DNA of 64,000 nucleotides from Bathymodiolus brooksi (Eukaryota; Mollusca; Bivalvia; Mytilida; Modiolidae). A model generated the notes under the pieces. The model was given only the letters and a program-made list of their open reading frames with translations. It searched no databases and was not told where the DNA came from. The stretch covers positions 32,787,331-32,851,330 of the forward strand of contig OY804583.1 in the NCBI GenBank assembly GCA_963680875.1. The letters are read 5' to 3'. The position numbers and the translations under genes were made by a program. Below are positions 21,741 through 35,300 of this stretch, one piece after another (within the stretch, counting starts at the first letter, position 1; the number at the start of each line of letters is the position of its first letter).

Positions 21741-23904
21741 AATATGCTGATTATTATTGCCACTTATGATAAATATAAGTTCAAATATATATGTAACGTT
21801 CTTTTTTACCTCCCAACCCCCTGTCCATTGTACTTAAATTTGGGTGCACGAAATGTGTCACATTCATTGGTATTCAGTATACTCTCATGTAGGAATAATT
21901 AATTCTTCTCACGGAAATGTTTGTGTTTCTTTAGATGTGTTTTCTTGAGTGTACTAAAGGAGACAAAAATCCATCAAAGTATGTACTTGATTTTGGAGTT
22001 GACAATGCACTGATGTTCAGTGGATTTGACGAGAAAATGTTCAAGTGTGGCGGGAAATATGTTTGGAGCAAAGCAGATTTGAGACTTGACTGATGAATTA
22101 CTAGATATCAGTGATTCGTCCATGTATCCACTGTGCTTACTCTTATTGATACCAAGACTTATAAGATATTGAATGACTGACAGGGTGTAACCATGTTAAC
22201 ATTTTATTTTTCCGTCACCTAAGTGGTTTTGATCAGTTTATATAGTTTGAACTATAATGAATACTTGGAGGGCATATAAGAAATATTCTTACATCAACTA
22301 TTTAATTCGTTTATTAATTTTGTTCAAGGTGTATGCATATATCATTGTGTATGTTCTAAACCGGTCGTATCTATGATTATATTCTAAGAATTGAAATCAT
22401 AAATGTGGGAGGGGGGTAGAAGGGGTGTAGAGGTAAGCCAGTCACATCTCGAGTTGCTCTAAGCCAAACATAACTGCGGTTGTTTTAAATCAATCATAAT
22501 ATGGGATATTATAATCAAATTCAATCGTAATATGGGATATTATAATCAAATTCAATCATAATTTGGGGTCAAATCAACTATAACCGAGGATGTTCAAAGC
22601 TTGTCATAATATGAATGTTCTAATCCAATCATAATTGAGAATTTTATAATTGATTATTGGGATTGCTGTTTATCACTAATGTTTTAATTAAATCAGAATA
22701 ATCATTAAATTTATTGCTTAATTTGTACTGTAGTATACAAATCTGGCAGCTATTTTATATGTAAATGTAATATTATATTCACTAACTGATGTGTTAGATA
22801 TGGTGCTATATGTTTAAGGCTACACGACATTTTTGTTTACTTGTTAATATCAAATAAACAAAATTCACATTACTTAATTTTATTATGTACATAACAGTGG
22901 TTAGCAAGTCGAGCAATGATGAAAATAACGAAAACAAAGTAAATCGAACGAAAATATGAACTCTCTATGGATGTTCCAAAATGTTTACAATAACTATATA
23001 ATTTATTTAAGGGGAGACATTGCACAACCAAGGGAAATAGCATTGAAAGAAACGTAATGTGTAAAACCACTTTTAACATTTTCTACTAAATTTGTGTTTT
23101 TTCGAGCTTACCTTGCTATGTTACTTTAGGTTTAACCTTTCCAAGACCATGTACTTTCTGAAACGTACATGATTCCTCTACGTTCTGTCAAAATATCAAG
23201 CCATTTTCTTAAAGTATTGCGGTGAAACACCAGACCATGGAAAACACCTACTCTAAAAATAGCTTTGTCATCACCCAGAAATTCAGTATTTATCGGTCAT
23301 GCTTCACATCTTCCATAGAGGTATTAAAATAAAACTAAATCCATCAATTTTGGGCTCAAACTCATCCTTATATTTTAATCTTAATTATCAATTTTAATTA
23401 TTCCATTCCATTCAATATTTTGCACATTACTACAAAGTGAAAGGAACTGTTTTTCTTTAAAAGGGACTACTTTGGTATATGTTCTAAGTTCCGATTGGTT
23501 GAATTAGTGGTTTGACACCTACAATAGATATCTACATTTTTATTACTATCATCTGGTCGATACTAATTTTTCTTCTGTTCCTGGTGGACTATTACGTCCC
23601 GTCGATATCACCCGCCTGGTAGGAAGTATTAGTTAGTGACTAATTCTTCAATTGTATTATGGCGAGAACAAGCTACATTTCAATTTAAAGAAATTATTAT
23701 TATGTCCGCTTTGCACTAAGCCAATACTCTTTGTTGGATTTTTCAGTGCTAGCATACTGAAACGCCAATTCGCTATTAGACATGTCGCTCCACCTGAACA
23801 TATTATTCTGATTCCGTGCCAACCAGTCATTGCTCGTATTCCTTAATGCTGATTGGTTAGTGGAGAAGCAACACATACCAATTCTATAGTATTTGGTTTT
23901 GACT
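21741..23904. other. AT-rich non-coding stretch
   Basis: No convincing coding or RNA feature. A short imperfect tandem repeat of ~38 bp ('atgggatattataatcaaat') lies at about 22490-22570. Open frames of 64-70 codons have no recognisable content. Confidence 0.5.
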
Positions 23905-23985
23905 CAACCAGGGTTTGAACCAAATGTCTACTGCACTTGAGGCGATCACACTAACCATTATCCTACCGATTGAGTTATTAAATCT
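23905..23985 (-). repeat. tRNA-like sequence (SINE head or tRNA pseudogene)
   Basis: The minus strand contains an A-box-like segment (TCAATCGGTAGGATAATGG) and, about 40 bases on, a perfect B-box GGTTCAAACCC. This is the internal promoter layout of RNA polymerase III. The intervening arm is irregular and I cannot fold a complete cloverleaf, so a tRNA-derived SINE head is more likely than a working tRNA gene. Confidence 0.45.
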
Positions 23986-24619
23986 TTCATAAAGCCTTCA
24001 TAAACGCATGAAATATTATAATATACTTTTAAGTTATGCACAATGTACTTGAACCAAATGAATAGTAAAAACAATCAAGATTTAAAAACTGATAGTGTAT
24101 AAATAGATTTTGAAAAATAATGATCTAAAGGTACTAGTTTTGAACATTTTATTTTAATTAGGATATTGAATTGCAGTTGTTAAATAATTCTAATCTTTTT
24201 GTCATTCTGTCTCAGGCTGAGAAATGCTCTTTATAGAAGCTTCAAAATACTGTTTATAACATGCTGTCACTGTGCAGCTGAAACTATAATGTGGAAGAAA
24301 GAATGCTTTATAAAATGTTAAATCTAATAATCTTTTAAAACTACATTCCTTGCACAACCGATGTTAAGAAAACCACGTTACAACTTTAATTCGAATTTAA
24401 ATGAATACACGCAATCGTCTTGGATATTTCCCTTCACATACATTTCATACCTATTGGCATTTAGAAAGATGAAATATACAAACGTTCCTTTCTGGAACTT
24501 TAGCTTGCTATCGAAGTCTTGATGCCATTAGCCTAGTAGACAATATCCTTCATCACAAATCAGTGGAATCAAAAATGCATCCCTATTTTAAGATCAGTAC
24601 GTTCATATAATATCGTATA

Positions 24620-26480
24620 CCTATACTATGCCTATTACAACCACAATATTTATCTATAAAGACGTGTTGCATGATCTCACTATTGACAACTTCAAGCCTA
24701 AGCCACCTGAGGGTACCTGTGCATGTTCGCCATTTATATATAATCCGGATGGCCACGATATAGCTGTTGACCTTAACATTATTTCATACACTTCTCTACG
24801 AGAGGTGTTCGACAATGGATAGGAATATCGTGATCCTAATTCCATAAATTGGAAACATAACTTTAAAATTATTATCGATTTCATCGAGGATCATGCTAGA
24901 CAAGAAGCAAACCATGAAAAGAAAAACTTAGAGAGCGTGGTGTCGATGATGCAAATTAGAATTAAACAAATCAGTGGGTCAATGATGATTAAGCACCTGT
25001 CTCACCTCGATATTTTTTGTACCTGCAGACAAGGCCTCTAACAATGTCGTTTGTGTATGTAAATCAGATTACATAGATTGCTTGATAAGTTAATTAGGTA
25101 TTAATAATTCACTTGGCAACCATTCATATACCATGACGACCCATACGTAAGAGGAAATTCTGTACGACTATAGGTATGTTTTGAGTTCGTTTGAAAGTTC
25201 AACCAAAGATGAAGAACTGGACCTTCCGTCATTCTACTGAACTCCTAAATTGGACAATAGCGTTAATTTAATGGGTCTGCAAAATGCTCCACGAAACATC
25301 TTTCCAAAATTTTAGTATCTATTCTATCAGTGGTCAAAACCGGGCTTCAGAATTGTTGGGACACTAGCTACTCAAGTGGTGGTGTAAATCAGATGTGAAT
25401 TCTGAAAAATTCTAAAGATCTGTAAGAATACATACAATCAATATCCGCCTTTTCATGCAATAGTATTAAAACATTTGACTTTTCTTTCCTCTACACAACT
25501 ATTCCCCACTCAAAACTTAAAGACAGATTTAAAGAATTAGTCCAACTGTGCTTCAAGGAAAAGAATGATCAACGTAGATACAAATACCTTGTCTTAGGAA
25601 GAGACAAATCTTATTTTGGAAACAAAGCGTCCATATTCCACCAAGAGGTTCTCTGAAACTGATATTATAACAATGTTCAAGTTCTTGATTGACATCCTAT
25701 TTGCTATGTTTGATGAACGCCTTTTTCAAACAAACAGTCGACATTCCTATGGGTACTAATTGTGTCCCCCTTCTCGCCGATATACAAAAAAACGACAAGA
25801 GGCTTGCACGGATCTTTCATTTCACGTTCAGCTATATAGATGATGTCTTTTCACTAATTAATTGAGCTTGGTGATTTTGTAGGTCATATCTATCACATTG
25901 ATCTTGATGTAAAGGATATCAAGATAAAGCTTGGCATGCTTCATAACTTGACATACATCTCAACATCGACAGTAATGACTGTTTAAAAACGAAAGATTAC
26001 GATTTTCCAATTGTGAACTTTCCATTGATATGTAGCAAAATTCCGACGGAACCCGCAAATGAAGTATATCAAAGGTGCTGTTAACAAGGAAAGTACTAAA
26101 GCAAGGATCCCTATTGGTTAAGTAGAAGTCATCACTTTGAAAGTTTTACAATCGCCGCCATGACTTAGATAACCGTTACAGAATACCAGTATCACAAATG
26201 ACAACGGATATGTTCCGTTGTCGTCTACAATACTTATCACCGAGGGTGTAACTAGAGCAACGGGACGGGTGTCATTATTGGAGAAGAAACTGCTTATCCG
26301 TCCATTGCACATGAGTTCAGCCTCGGTTATTAGTGGTGTTCGCTTAGGTTTCTGTGGAGTGTTTTGTAGATATTTGATTGTCCTTTTGTCCTATTTCGTT
26401 TGGCCATAGTGTTGCCTGTTCGTCAATTTACTGATTCTGGTTACTCCTTTGGTATCTTCAAACTCTTCTTAGCATAAGAT
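24620..26480 (+). pseudogene. YIDD-family reverse transcriptase element, longer but heavily decayed
   Basis: The order of family blocks on the plus strand is: an N-terminal part with LTIDNFKPKPPEGTCACS and FIYNPDGHDIAVDLNI (24672-24780); VPADKASNNVVCVCKSDYIDCLI (25015-25085); KTFDFSFLYTTIPHSKLKDRF (about 25468-25530); YKYLVLGRDKSYFGNK; IPMGTNCVPLLADI (about 25742-25785); FSYIDDVFSL (25830-25860); LLTRKVLKQGSLLVK (26078-26122); then the non-coding tail to about 26480. At least eight stops or frameshifts interrupt it. It preserves the N-terminal region missing from 7040-8745, so together the two show the family's full domain order. It is followed directly by the second 33-bp-array element. Confidence 0.85.
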
Positions 26481-26489
26481 TTCAATACA

Positions 26490-28625
26490 ACTTGTTTCTA
26501 TTTGATTATTTACCCAGCAGTCCCTGTTTCGGCACTGACATGGTTAATTAGATATGATATATTTGTTATTGAAATTGACAGTCCTGAAGTTGTTTAACAT
26601 ATGTACAAATCATGGACAACTGTTATTTAATATATGCATAAAGCATGGACAACTGTTGTTTAACATATGTACAAATCATGGACATCTGTTATTCAACATA
26701 TGCATAAAGCATGGATAACTCTTATTTATCATATACTTATAGTTGATAAAGCTAAAATTTTACCCTGTAATAAAACTTTGAGTTTTGCTTAGAATAATAA
26801 GAGGAGTCATGTTGGTTTCACCCAGTTTCACAAGAATGGTCCTAGCGAGCTGATAAAGCAAGTTTATTAACTGCTTCCGGAATGTTATTACATGCCTCTC
26901 CGTCAATGTGCGTAAGTTCACTTCGTGAATTTCCGGAAAACTGTGTTTACAGACACGGCGGATTCAACTGTTTTATAAAATATTTGCACAGAAAATTATT
27001 AAAACAATAATTTTCTTGTTCTATAACTATATACATGTATGTAATTCTAGCCAAAATGACTAATTTACATTTTGGTACAAATCAGTTTTTTCTCTGTTGA
27101 AGTATATGATCAACATATATATAGCATATCATTTTTCATATCATACCCTTTATCAGCCCTCGTTCATATATCATCCCTTGAGCCTATCGGATCTCGGGCT
27201 GATATCATGAAATAGGGCTGATAAAGGGTATGATATGAAAAATGCCATGTAATAATCTATATTTATCATATGCATAAATCATGGACAACTGTTATTTAAC
27301 TTATGCACAAAGCATGGACAACTGTTATTTAATTTCTTCATAAAGCATGGACAACTCTTGCTTAACATATACATAAGGCATGGACAACTGTTGTTTAACA
27401 TATGCATAAAGCATGTACAACTGTTGTTTAACATATGCATAAATCATGGACAACTGTTGTTAAACATATGCATAAAGCATGGGCAACTGTTATTTAACAT
27501 ATGCATAAAGCATGTACAACTGTTATTTAACATATGCATAAAGCATGGACAACTGTTATTTAACATATGCATATAGCATGGACAACTGTTGTTAAACATA
27601 TGAATAAATCATGGAGAACTGTTATTTAACATGTGCACAAATCATGGACAACTGTTGTTTAGCATATGCATAAAGCATGGATAACTGTTATTTAATATAT
27701 GCATAAAGCATGGACAACTGTTATTTAACATATGCATAAAGCATGTACAACTCTTGGTTGGCATATGCATAAAGCATGGACAACTCTTTCTTAACATATC
27801 CATAAAGCATGGACAGCTGTTGTTTATCATATGCATAAATCATGGCAACTGTTATGTAGCATATGCATAAAGCATGGACAACTCTTGTTTAACATATGCA
27901 TAAAGCATGGACAGCTGTTGTTTATCATATGCATAAATCATGGACAACTGTTATGTAGCATATGCATATAGCATGGACAACTGTTTTTTAACATGTTCAT
28001 AAATCATGGACAACTGTTATGTAGCATATGCATAAAGCATGGACAACTCTTGTTTAACATATGCATAAAGCATGGACAGCTGTTGTTTATCATATGCATA
28101 AATCATGGACAACTGTTATGTAGCATATGCATATAGCATGGACAACTGTTTTTTAACATGTTCATAAATCATGGACAACTGTTATCCAACTGATGCCCAA
28201 CGCATGCACAACTGTTATTTATCATATGCATAAAGCATGGATAACTCTTGTTTAACATATGCATAAAGCATGGACAACTCTTGTTTAACATTTGCATAAA
28301 TCATGGACAACTCTTTTTTAACATATGCATAAAACATGGAAAACTCTTATTCAACATATGCATAAATCATGGCCAACTGTTGCCTAGCATATGTACATAG
28401 CATGGACAACTGTTAGTTAACTTATGCATAAAGTATGGACAACTGTTAATTAACTGATGCATAGAGCATGGCCAACTGTTGTTTGACATATGCATAAGGC
28501 ATGAATAACTGTTGTTTGACTTATGCACAAAGCCTGCACAACTGTTATTTAACTTATGCATAACACATGGACAGCTGGTTTTTAACATATGCATATTATT
28601 ATCTAGATTCAAAGATAAAAATAAA
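26490..28625 (+). mobile_element. Element carrying the 33-bp minisatellite, second copy (~50 units)
   Basis: The 5' flank 26505-26595 (with 'ccctgtttcggcactgacat') and the 3' flank 28592-28615 ('attattatctag.ttcaaag') match the ends of 12658-14395. Here the array starts straight after the 5' flank. It is interrupted at about 26741-27262 by an insertion. Units are 33 bp around 'gcataaagcatggacaactg', with higher-order repetition: a block of about five units at 27841-28000 recurs at 27999-28160. Frames through it (NICIKHGQLLF and its antisense) are artefacts. Confidence 0.8.
26741..27262. mobile_element. ~520-bp insertion in the 33-bp array with a perfect 31-bp inverted repeat
   Basis: The array stops near 26740 and resumes near 27263; 'tatttatcatat' flanks both sides but also belongs to the array unit, so it is only a possible target duplication. 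Inside, 27130-27160 and 27214-27244 are perfect reverse complements (31 of 31), separated by 53 bases. The rest is non-coding. It is probably a MITE-type insertion. Confidence 0.55.
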
Positions 28626-28978
28626 ATATACAAGTGTATAACCTTGCTGAACTGAGTAAGGCGATTCATTAATGTAAGATTTAAAATCATATAGAAAACA
28701 ATTAAATAAGTTCCCCTTCTATACAAAATTCTATCATTGTCTATATTTTATTTTATAAATTGCTTAGCTACTCGCCCCTCCCTCACAAAGCATAAAAAGC
28801 TACCAAAGTACAACAAAAGAATGAAAAAATAACCATAAGCCAATAAGCCAAAAATTTATTTATATACAATAATGTTTTACCTCCCCCACCAACGAACAAC
28901 AAATCCAAGAACCACAAAAAAAAAGAAAATAAGAGAAAAAAAATAAAGAAAGAAAGACAAGAAAAAACCCGAAAAAAA

Positions 28979-29061
28979 ACAACAAACAAACAAACAAACA
29001 AACAAACAAACAAACAAACAAACAAACAAACAAACAAACAAACAAACAAACAAACAAACAA
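28979..29061 (+). repeat. (CAAA)n microsatellite, ~20 units
   Basis: An uninterrupted run of the 4-base unit for about 80 bases, inside a longer A/C-rich tract (28910-29110). The FVCLFVCLFV open frames on the minus strand are its direct product and not genes. Confidence 0.95.
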
Positions 29062-29169
29062 AAACAAAGAACAAAATTAATCATATACAAAAATAATAAT
29101 AAGTAATAATAGATAAACAAAGAAACAAAATAGCATCAAAACAGTATACAATTACATCCCTAGTGATAT

Positions 29170-30860
29170 ATTGAAACAAATAAGTTACAGAGTAGAGGGT
29201 ATTGAAGACTCCTGTTACTTGAATATTTACATACAACAAATACTTTATAAAATGTTTCATCCTCTCATCCCACACCCCCCTAAGAAAACCCAACAAAATA
29301 ATGATAAAAAACAAATGAATAATAGTTGGATGTATAGAATTTTCTCAAGAAATATAAATTTACAAACAACAAATACTATATATCTAATCCTCCAACCCCC
29401 CTAACCCCCCCAATAAAATAATAATAAAAAACAAACAAATAATAGTTTGGTGTATACAAGTTTCTCAAGAAATATACAATTATATACAAGAAATACTTTA
29501 TATCCAATCCTCAAATCCCCAAGCAAAATAATAATAAAAAAAGAAATACTAGTTGGGTATATAGAACTTTCTCAAGAAATATAGATTTATTTCCAAAAAA
29601 TATTTTATATTCAATACTCCCACCTCCTTATTCCTCCCAACAAAATAATAAAAAAAACCAAACAAATATTAGTTGAGTGCATAGAAATTTCTCAATGAAT
29701 ATACATTTATATACAACAATTACTCTACCCCCTCTCCCCTTAAAAAAACAAAACAAAGCAAGCACAAAAAACAAAAAACAGTTGGGTGTATAGAAGATTT
29801 TCAATGAATATACATTTATATGCAACCAATACTATATATCTAATCCTGTAACCCCCGCCCCCTCCACCCCTAAAAAATAAACAAAAGTCAAATAATAGTT
29901 CAGTGCATAAAAGTGTCTCAATGAATACATATCTATATACAACAAATACTTTATATCCAATCCTCCAACACCTCCACCCCAAAAAAAAAAAAAAAAACGA
30001 AAGCAAAAAACAGAAGCCAAAAACAAATAATAGTTGGGTGCATAGAAGCTTCTCAATGAATATACACTTTTAAAGAACAAATTCTTTATATCCAATCCTC
30101 CAACCCCGCCCCCCCCCCAAAGAAAAAACAACAAAAGACAAAAACAAGATAAAAACAAAAAGAAAAAGAAACAAGGAATCAAAGAAACAAAGAAAAAACC
30201 CCAAACAATTAATAGTTTGGTGAGTAGAAGTTTCTCAATAAATATATATTTATATGCAACAAATACTTTATATCCAATACTCCTTCCCCCCCCCCCCCCC
30301 CCCAATGAAAACCCCAACAAAAAACAAAAAGCAAATTATAGATGGGTGCATAATAGTTTCGCCATGAATATACACTTATGTAAAACAAAAACTTTATGTC
30401 CAAGCCTCCACCCCCTCACCCTCCCTAAAGAACGCAAAATAAATCCCAATAATAGCTGGGTGTATAGAAGTTTCGCAATGAGTATACACACACACAAAAC
30501 AAAACAAAACAAATAACAAAGAAACAAATACAATTAATAGTTTGGTGTGTAGAAGTTTCTCAATAAATATATATTTATATGCAACAAATACTTTATATCC
30601 AAAACTCCTACCCCCCATACTCCCACCCCAAAGCCAAAAAACCCTCAAAAAACCGCAACAAAAATCAAATTATAGGTGGGTGCAAGGCAGTTTCTCAATG
30701 AATATACATTTATGTACAACAAATACTTTATATCCAATCCTCCAGTCCCCCCCACACACGCACAAAACAAAACAAACAAACAAACAAATACTCTTTGGAT
30801 GTATAGAAGTTTCTCAAGAAAATTACGTTTATATACAACAAATACAACAAAATAAATTGT
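29170..30860 (-). repeat. C/A-rich minisatellite, ~14 units of 100-160 bp
   Basis: Each unit has a conserved core of ~60 bases (with 'agaagtttctcaatgaatat', 'caacaaatactttatatcca' and 'atcctcca') followed by a C-run and an A-rich run of variable length. The longest C-run is about 20 (near 30284-30303). The design mirrors the G/T-rich array at 8945 (conserved core plus elastic homopolymers) but the cores are unrelated. G-runs lie on the minus strand. Open frames on either strand are repeat artefacts. Confidence 0.9.
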
Positions 30861-32394
30861 CGTCATCACAAAGGTCAATGACCTCCCCTTAAAATTAACA
30901 TAACTCTAATGATATTTTTTTTAATAAAAAAATGAACACTTCAAAATCAGTTTTCATTGATTTGAAATAAGAGGTGTTTTCCAAAAGGAGATAATTTTGT
31001 TAACATATATCATCAGATATGTTAATTAAACAATCTCATTTTTGAGCAATTTGTTTTGAGGGGGGGGGGGGAACTTTTTTTTCGGATATTTGAAAAAATA
31101 AATGTCTATCTATTTTCTCCGACATTAAAAATTTAGTTCGTGACACACCAAACAAACAAATCCACTATCTTTATTTGCCATGTAAGCAAACGGATTTGCT
31201 TAACTGTTTGTGATATAAGAACATATCTATCAGGTACTCTAAAGAATAATGTATATTCTACCAAAGGACTGGGAGCTATAAATTTGACTAAATATGCAAT
31301 GTGGATTGATTTCAGGAATAAAAACATGTTCCGAAGCTGTATTATGAAATGAAAGTGAACGAATAGTAATGTCGCAACGTCACCCATTTTCGACGGTCTC
31401 CTGTTTTCGACGGTTTGTTTCACGTGATAAAATCTCTCATTATTTTGATCGCTTCATTTGTCAGAGGTTATATTATGATTCTGAAATTGCATGAATGATC
31501 TCAAGAAATCTGATCTAAAAATCTGATCTTTAAATATAGGAACTACGTACCACATCTATTATTTCACGTTCAAATTGTATTTTTTCGTAATTCATTTTTT
31601 CGTCACCTTAACAAAGCTTTAACCATTTAATAAATATATCTCATACAGACCGATTTTGGTTTCATCGTCTGCTTTGACATTGATACTATACATATTGAGG
31701 TCATATCAATTCTGAAACTTATTAACATTGATGGTCGAAAACTGGTCGAAATTTTGGTATTAACCTTAAAGAAGTAATAGATATATTTATTTGGACAATA
31801 TGAAATTTTTTAAACCCTTTTTTAACCGTACTTTATTCTTAACGACAACCAATGCGATGATATATTCCAATACATTTTTACGGACAACCATCATAAATAT
31901 ATAAAAAAAAATGCCAAGGTGCGGATTGAGAGAAGTCCAATATTCAAAGATCGCTTTTCTCTTATAATATGGAAATATTTGGGAAATGGTGTGAAGCAAA
32001 AGGTTTAATGTGTATCGATTTTAGCTATATGTAGGAACCTGTGAAAATTATTTTTGTTTTTTTGATAAACTGATAACAAGCCTTGGAATCAGATATCCCA
32101 TGGAAAGTGGTTGTCGATAGATAATTGTTTTACAATCAAGTATTTCATATATATGTATGATGAGAACAAGCTTACAACCATATGATTAATCGTGTAGGTA
32201 AAATGTGTGTCGCTGCCATGAATCTATGTATGATTCTTTTGATTGTCACTAGAAAAAGAGGAGATGGTAGATATTAGTTTGCTTTGTGACAAACCAACAA
32301 CAACACTCCTAATAGCGAGCATCAAAAGATGCGAGCTAAATAGCAACATGTGTATAAGGAGATGCATAAATATATGATCATATAGATAATATAT
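30861..32394. other. Non-coding stretch before the LINE
   Basis: I see no gene here. A G12 run occurs at about 31061-31072. The last few hundred bases may include the LINE's untranslated 5' part, but no boundary can be set. Confidence 0.5.
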
Positions 32395-35300
32395 CTGCAG
32401 TAAGCGAGCTCATATCGGGAATTGAAATTAATCCAGGCCGGTTCGATTCCGACAACTCTAGGAGTTCTAGCAATGATTTTGATAATAAACTTGATGTAAG
32501 CGAGCTCATAAACAATGCATTTACATTCCTTCATCTAAATATTCAAAGTATTGTATCTAAGATAGATATGATCTCAGCTGAGTATTCTTGCCACGATATA
32601 CTTTCGTTCACTGAGAGCTGGTTAAGCGAAAATACATCTACCGACCAACAATGTTTAGAAATTCCCGATTATAAATTCCCCCCCATTTCGACGAGGTAGA
32701 TCTAATAAAGTAGGTGGTGGTGTCATCGTATATGTTAAGAATACTGTCAACTGCATAATTAGATAATTAGACCTGATCTTCATGTAGGTAGTCTTGAGTG
32801 TATATGGTTAGAAATAAATCTAAATAATAAAAAAATACTTGTACGGCACATTCTATATCCCACCAACTAGTGATCTGCAAACCTGGAGAAATATTGAACA
32901 TTCTATTGATCTAGCTCTAAATTGTAACTATGATATCATTTTGACAGGAGACTTCAATATTAATCAACTTAATAACAATATAAATGATAAAATTGGGTCA
33001 CTAATGACCCAATTTATTCTGCATCAACTTATAACTGAACCTACATATGTAACTGAACACAGTTCATCTTTATTGGATTTGATTCTCGTAGGTAACCCAT
33101 TAAGTGTACTTTTCACAGATGTTGGTGCTCCACTGCTCGAACAGGTTAGGTATCATTTACCTGTGATTGGTTTACTACACCATTCTAGTAAACCATCGAC
33201 ATCTTATAAAAGGAAAATATTTCTTTACGACAAGGGTGATTTTGACTCGTATAGACAACATCTTACAGATGTTGACTGGGAGAATTTGTTTGGACATAAC
33301 GACGTAGACACAAGTGTAGACATTATAACAAACACGATTTTAAATATAGCAGATAATACTATTTCCTAACAGATTTATAACGGTACAGAAAGATAGCCGA
33401 CCAAGGATTACTACAAGTATCAAGAAATTCATACGTAGGAAAAATCGAATCCATATAAAAGCAAAACATACAAATTCTATAAACCATTGGGAAAAGTATC
33501 GTATAATCAAGAACAAATGCAATAATTTGATAAAAATGGCAAAGAATGATTATTTTTCAACAATATCCGAAAAAATTATAGCAGAATCATCTGGTAGTAA
33601 ACATTGGTGGAATCTTGTTAAAAGACTACTTGGTTCAAGTAAAAATCGCTCAATACCCCCCTTACAAACAGACGATGACTTAATATGCGACAATTTTGCA
33701 AAATGTGAGTTAATTATCGACTTTTCAGTGAACAATCAAACCTGGACGACTCTAATTCGACAGTTCCGGAACCTAATGATCCACTTTATGACAAACTGAC
33801 ACAACTACACATTACAGAAACTGACATAGAAGATGTTCTACAATTGCTCGACACTACAAAAGCAATTGGACCAGATTTAATAAACCCATGACTTATAAGA
33901 GAAGGGGCTTCCATTTTGAAGTTTCCATTGTGTCTGTTATTTAACTTGTCTCTGTCAACTTGTAGATTCCCGACACAGTGGAAGCTGGCAAATGTCACTC
34001 CAGTCTTTAAGAAAGATAATCCGAGTAAGGTAAATAATTACAGACCTATTTCTCTAATTAGTGTCTTGGGCAAGGTAATGGAAAGATGTATTTATAAACA
34101 TGTCTATAATTATTTACTCAAAAATAGTATTATTACCCCACAACAACCAGGGTTCACTCCTGGTGAATCTGCAATTAACCAACTTCTTCTAAGTCTCACA
34201 AACGAATTCGGAAAAGCTTTAGACGAAGGAAAAGAAATACGCGTAGTTTTTTGTGATATAAGTAAAGATTTTGACAGGGTTTGGCATAAGGGTTTACTTA
34301 ATAAATTAGAAAATATTGGGATACAAGGGTCTTTATTGTTATGGATAAACAATGATCTTACAGACAGAAAACAACGAGTGGCTATAGAAAGCGCACATTC
34401 TAAATGGCGCACTATCAAAGCCGGGGTTCCCCAGGGATCTATTCTAGAGTCTCTATTTTTTTTATAATATTTATAAATGACATTGTCACAGAAATTCACT
34501 CATCTATAAAACTATTTCCTGATGATATTAGCTTGTATGTTATTGTTGATAACCCTCGTGAATCGGTAATAACGTTAAATAACGACATGGTAACAATTCA
34601 TGCATGGTCCATTAAGTGGCTAGTAAACTTTAACCCTCTAAAAAACAGAAACTATGACGAGCACTAGAAAGATTAACAAACCCTTTCATCCGCCTCTTAT
34701 AATGAATAATACAATAATTAATCAAGTTACAGAACATAAACATCTCGGCTTAGAAATTGCAAATGTCGGTAACTGGCAAAACATATTGATCTAATAACAA
34801 AGAAAGCTTTTATTAGAGTTAACATACTAAGAAAATTCAAATTTATTTCAGATAGGAAAACCTTAGAAAAGATTTATCTTACCTTCATTCGGCCGATTTT
34901 GGAATATGCAGACGTCGTATGGGATAATAAGACATTGTTCTTGATAACAAAATTAGAAAATGTTCAAATAGACGCTGCTAGAATCGTCACTGGGGGAACT
35001 CGGTTAGTATCTATTAATAGTTTATATAAAGAGACGGGTTGGGAGACGTTACAGGGAAGACGGGAAAATCACAAAAAAAATATTTTTATTAAATGGTAAA
35101 CGGTCTTGTTCCTCCTTACCTTAGTGCAATTGTTCCCTGTAACTTTGAAAATATTCATGACTACAACACTAGACAGGCGTAAGTATCCACCCAGTACGTA
35201 CTAGAACAACCTTGTATAATAATTCTTTTCTACCCTCTACTGTAAGATTATGGAACAGCGAACTCAGATCAATAAGAGATAGCAAGTCTCCTTCATCTCT

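Noticed and set aside
23905..23985. A functional tRNA gene
   Set aside because: Polymerase III box sequences are present but the arms do not close into a cloverleaf; it is better read as a SINE head.
28783..29120. FVCLFVCLFV-type hydrophobic 'membrane protein' frames
   Set aside because: They are a direct translation of the (CAAA)n microsatellite.
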